The notes under the pieces were generated by a model, which was given only the letters and a program-made list of their open reading frames with translations, was not told the origin of the DNA and searched no databases. A stretch of DNA of 6,223 nucleotides from an uncultured bacterium (GTDB lineage Bacteria > Patescibacteriota > Minisyncoccia > SW-4-49-11), in NCBI GenBank assembly GCA_913060955.1, contig CAJXTH010000046.1, positions 1 through 6,223 of the forward strand. The letters are read 5' to 3'. Every line of letters begins with the position of its first letter. The stretch's first letter is position 1. Position numbers and translations under genes: made by a program. This document shows positions 5,428-6,223 of the stretch, piece after piece.

Positions 5428-5454
5428 ATTACACCAAACTCAAATAAATGTCAA
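5428..5454 (-). promoter_or_regulatory. Probable promoter of the small membrane protein gene
   Basis: A perfect TTGACA (5449-5454 on the minus strand) is followed after 15 bases by TGTAAT (5428-5433, five of six matches to TATAAT). The spacer is shorter than the usual 17; an alternative TAATGT at 17 bases is a weaker match. Start near 5421 would give a leader of about 25 bases carrying the GGAG site. A 7-bp inverted repeat (5436-5442 and 5455-5461) brackets the -35. Confidence 0.5.
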
Positions 5455-5470
5455 TGAGTTTCAACACCTC

Positions 5471-6223
5471 TTACTTCTTCAACACATCGAGATACACTTC
5501 CTTGGGGATGTGGACCTTTGCGTTAGCAGCCATTCTCTTTTTACCGGCTTTTTGTTTCTTGAGGAGCTTGTCTTTTCGCGATCGGTCTCCTCCATAGAGT
5601 TTTGCGGTAACATCTTTTCGGAAGGCAGATAGCGTTTCTCGCGCGACGATAGTTCCCCCAATGGCAGCTTGCAAGGCCATAGAAAATTGCTCTCGAGGAA
5701 GTGTTTGCTTTAACTTATGCACAATTCGCTTCCCTTCTTCGTGAGATTCGTCTTTATACACAATCTGAGATAAAGCTTCTACGTGATCACCAGCAACCAT
5801 AATATCCATCTTGACTACCTCTGCCTGACGATCCGGGATTGGTTCGTAGTTTACTGAAGCATATCCAGAGGTAATAGACTTCAAGGTGTCATAAAAATCA
5901 ACAATCACCTTGGAAAGCGGAACATTATACTCCACCACGGCTCGTTCCTCGGTAATATATTTGGTGTTAATAAATTCACCTCGTCGTTTTTGCATGAGAT
6001 CCATGACGCCTCCGACATAATCTGTAGGAATCATAATCTCTACCTTGACCCAAGGCTCCATCACTTTATCGATTCGAACTTGCTCGGGAAAATCAGTAGC
6101 AGAGTAAATCTTTTCTACTTCTCCGTTCGTTTTATGAATGGTATAGGAAACCGATGGCGTACTAATTACCAATTCGAGTCCATATTCACGTTTGAGTCGC
6201 TCGGTAATAATCTCTAGATGAAG
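5471..6223 (-). CDS. lepA: Elongation factor 4 (LepA), C-terminal 250 residues
   Basis: The reading frame is open to the right edge; the GTPase domain lies outside the window (the family is about 600 residues). LepA is a ribosome-associated GTPase that acts on stalled or misplaced ribosomes and in initiation/assembly. Fragment residues 1-20 (LHLEIITERLKREYGLELVI) match the LHMEIIQERLEREF segment of the family. About 56-130 is the EF-G-domain-V-like part (EPWVKVEIMIPTDYVGGVMD; LKSITSGYASVNYE). From about 144 comes the LepA-specific C-terminal domain: LPREQFSMALQAAIGGTIVA, ARETLSAFRKDVTAKLYGGD, then SRKDKLLKKQKAGKKRM, the basic tail that reaches into the ribosome. The frame is intact and ends in TAA. 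A TTG at 6170-6172 is an internal Leu codon, not a start. No convincing terminator follows; the next promoter begins within 20 bases. Confidence 0.96.
   Translation of the reverse strand, partial: LHLEIITERLKREYGLELVISTPSVSYTIHKTNGEVEKIYSATDFPEQVRIDKVMEPWVKVEIMIPTDYVGGVMDLMQKRRGEFINTKYITEERAVVEYNVPLSKVIVDFYDTLKSITSGYASVNYEPIPDRQAEVVKMDIMVAGDHVEALSQIVYKDESHEEGKRIVHKLKQTLPREQFSMALQAAIGGTIVARETLSAFRKDVTAKLYGGDRSRKDKLLKKQKAGKKRMAANAKVHIPKEVYLDVLKK

Noticed and set aside
6170..6172. TTG as the start of a 233-residue protein
   Set aside because: The frame stays open to the window edge and the residues before it (LHLEIITERLKREYGLE) match LepA, so this is an internal leucine codon of a truncated gene.

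Overview
All genes lie on the minus strand, so the window reads right to left: end of lepA > small membrane protein > [terminator | promoter] > hrcA > grpE > polyprenyl-phosphate sugar-1-phosphate transferase > very large lectin-repeat prepilin > start of a second prepilin. Coding density is high, with gaps from -17 to about 90 bases, and no gene-free stretch exceeds 100 bases. There is no RNA gene, insertion sequence or CRISPR array.

Organism: probably a Patescibacteria/CPR bacterium (Parcubacteria-like). The reasons are the style of the prepilins (IAEEG..AVRSIRDRD followed by a small beta-rich domain; ARDTERRSEVRALQLAISQYQ..NNGNIPTGI in the other), a shortened HrcA of 242 residues, a LepA tail reading KLYGGDRSRKDKLL, and weak or absent Shine-Dalgarno sites. 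Base composition is intermediate. The standard genetic code fits: the small membrane gene ends in TGA beside a terminator. The lineage is inferred from remembered family features, not from a search.

Right part (about 4930-6223): the C-terminal 250 residues of elongation factor 4, then a four-helix membrane protein of unknown function with its own likely promoter and a strong terminator (13-bp perfect stem). The promoter of hrcA (TTGATT-18-TATAAT) starts inside the tail of that terminator and is only 8 bases from the hrcA ATG, so hrcA mRNA is predicted to be leaderless or nearly so.

Middle (2610-4935): hrcA, grpE and a WecA/MraY-type transferase form a tight operon (17-base overlap, then a 3-base gap). 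This places a heat-shock repressor and a DnaK nucleotide-exchange factor in one transcript with the first enzyme of surface-polysaccharide synthesis. dnaK does not follow grpE. All three start codons sit in the hexamer CATATG and lack a good Shine-Dalgarno site. The transferase has unusual residues at two positions that are normally catalytic aspartates.

Left part (1-2560): two prepilin genes one base apart. The first is the most interesting gene here: a class III signal peptide, a minor-pilin-like domain, then six beta-rich repeats of about 85 residues resembling H-type lectin domains. They are arranged as two copies of a three-domain block, each repeat carrying one cysteine pair. It looks like a pilus-borne adhesin, possibly used for cell attachment.
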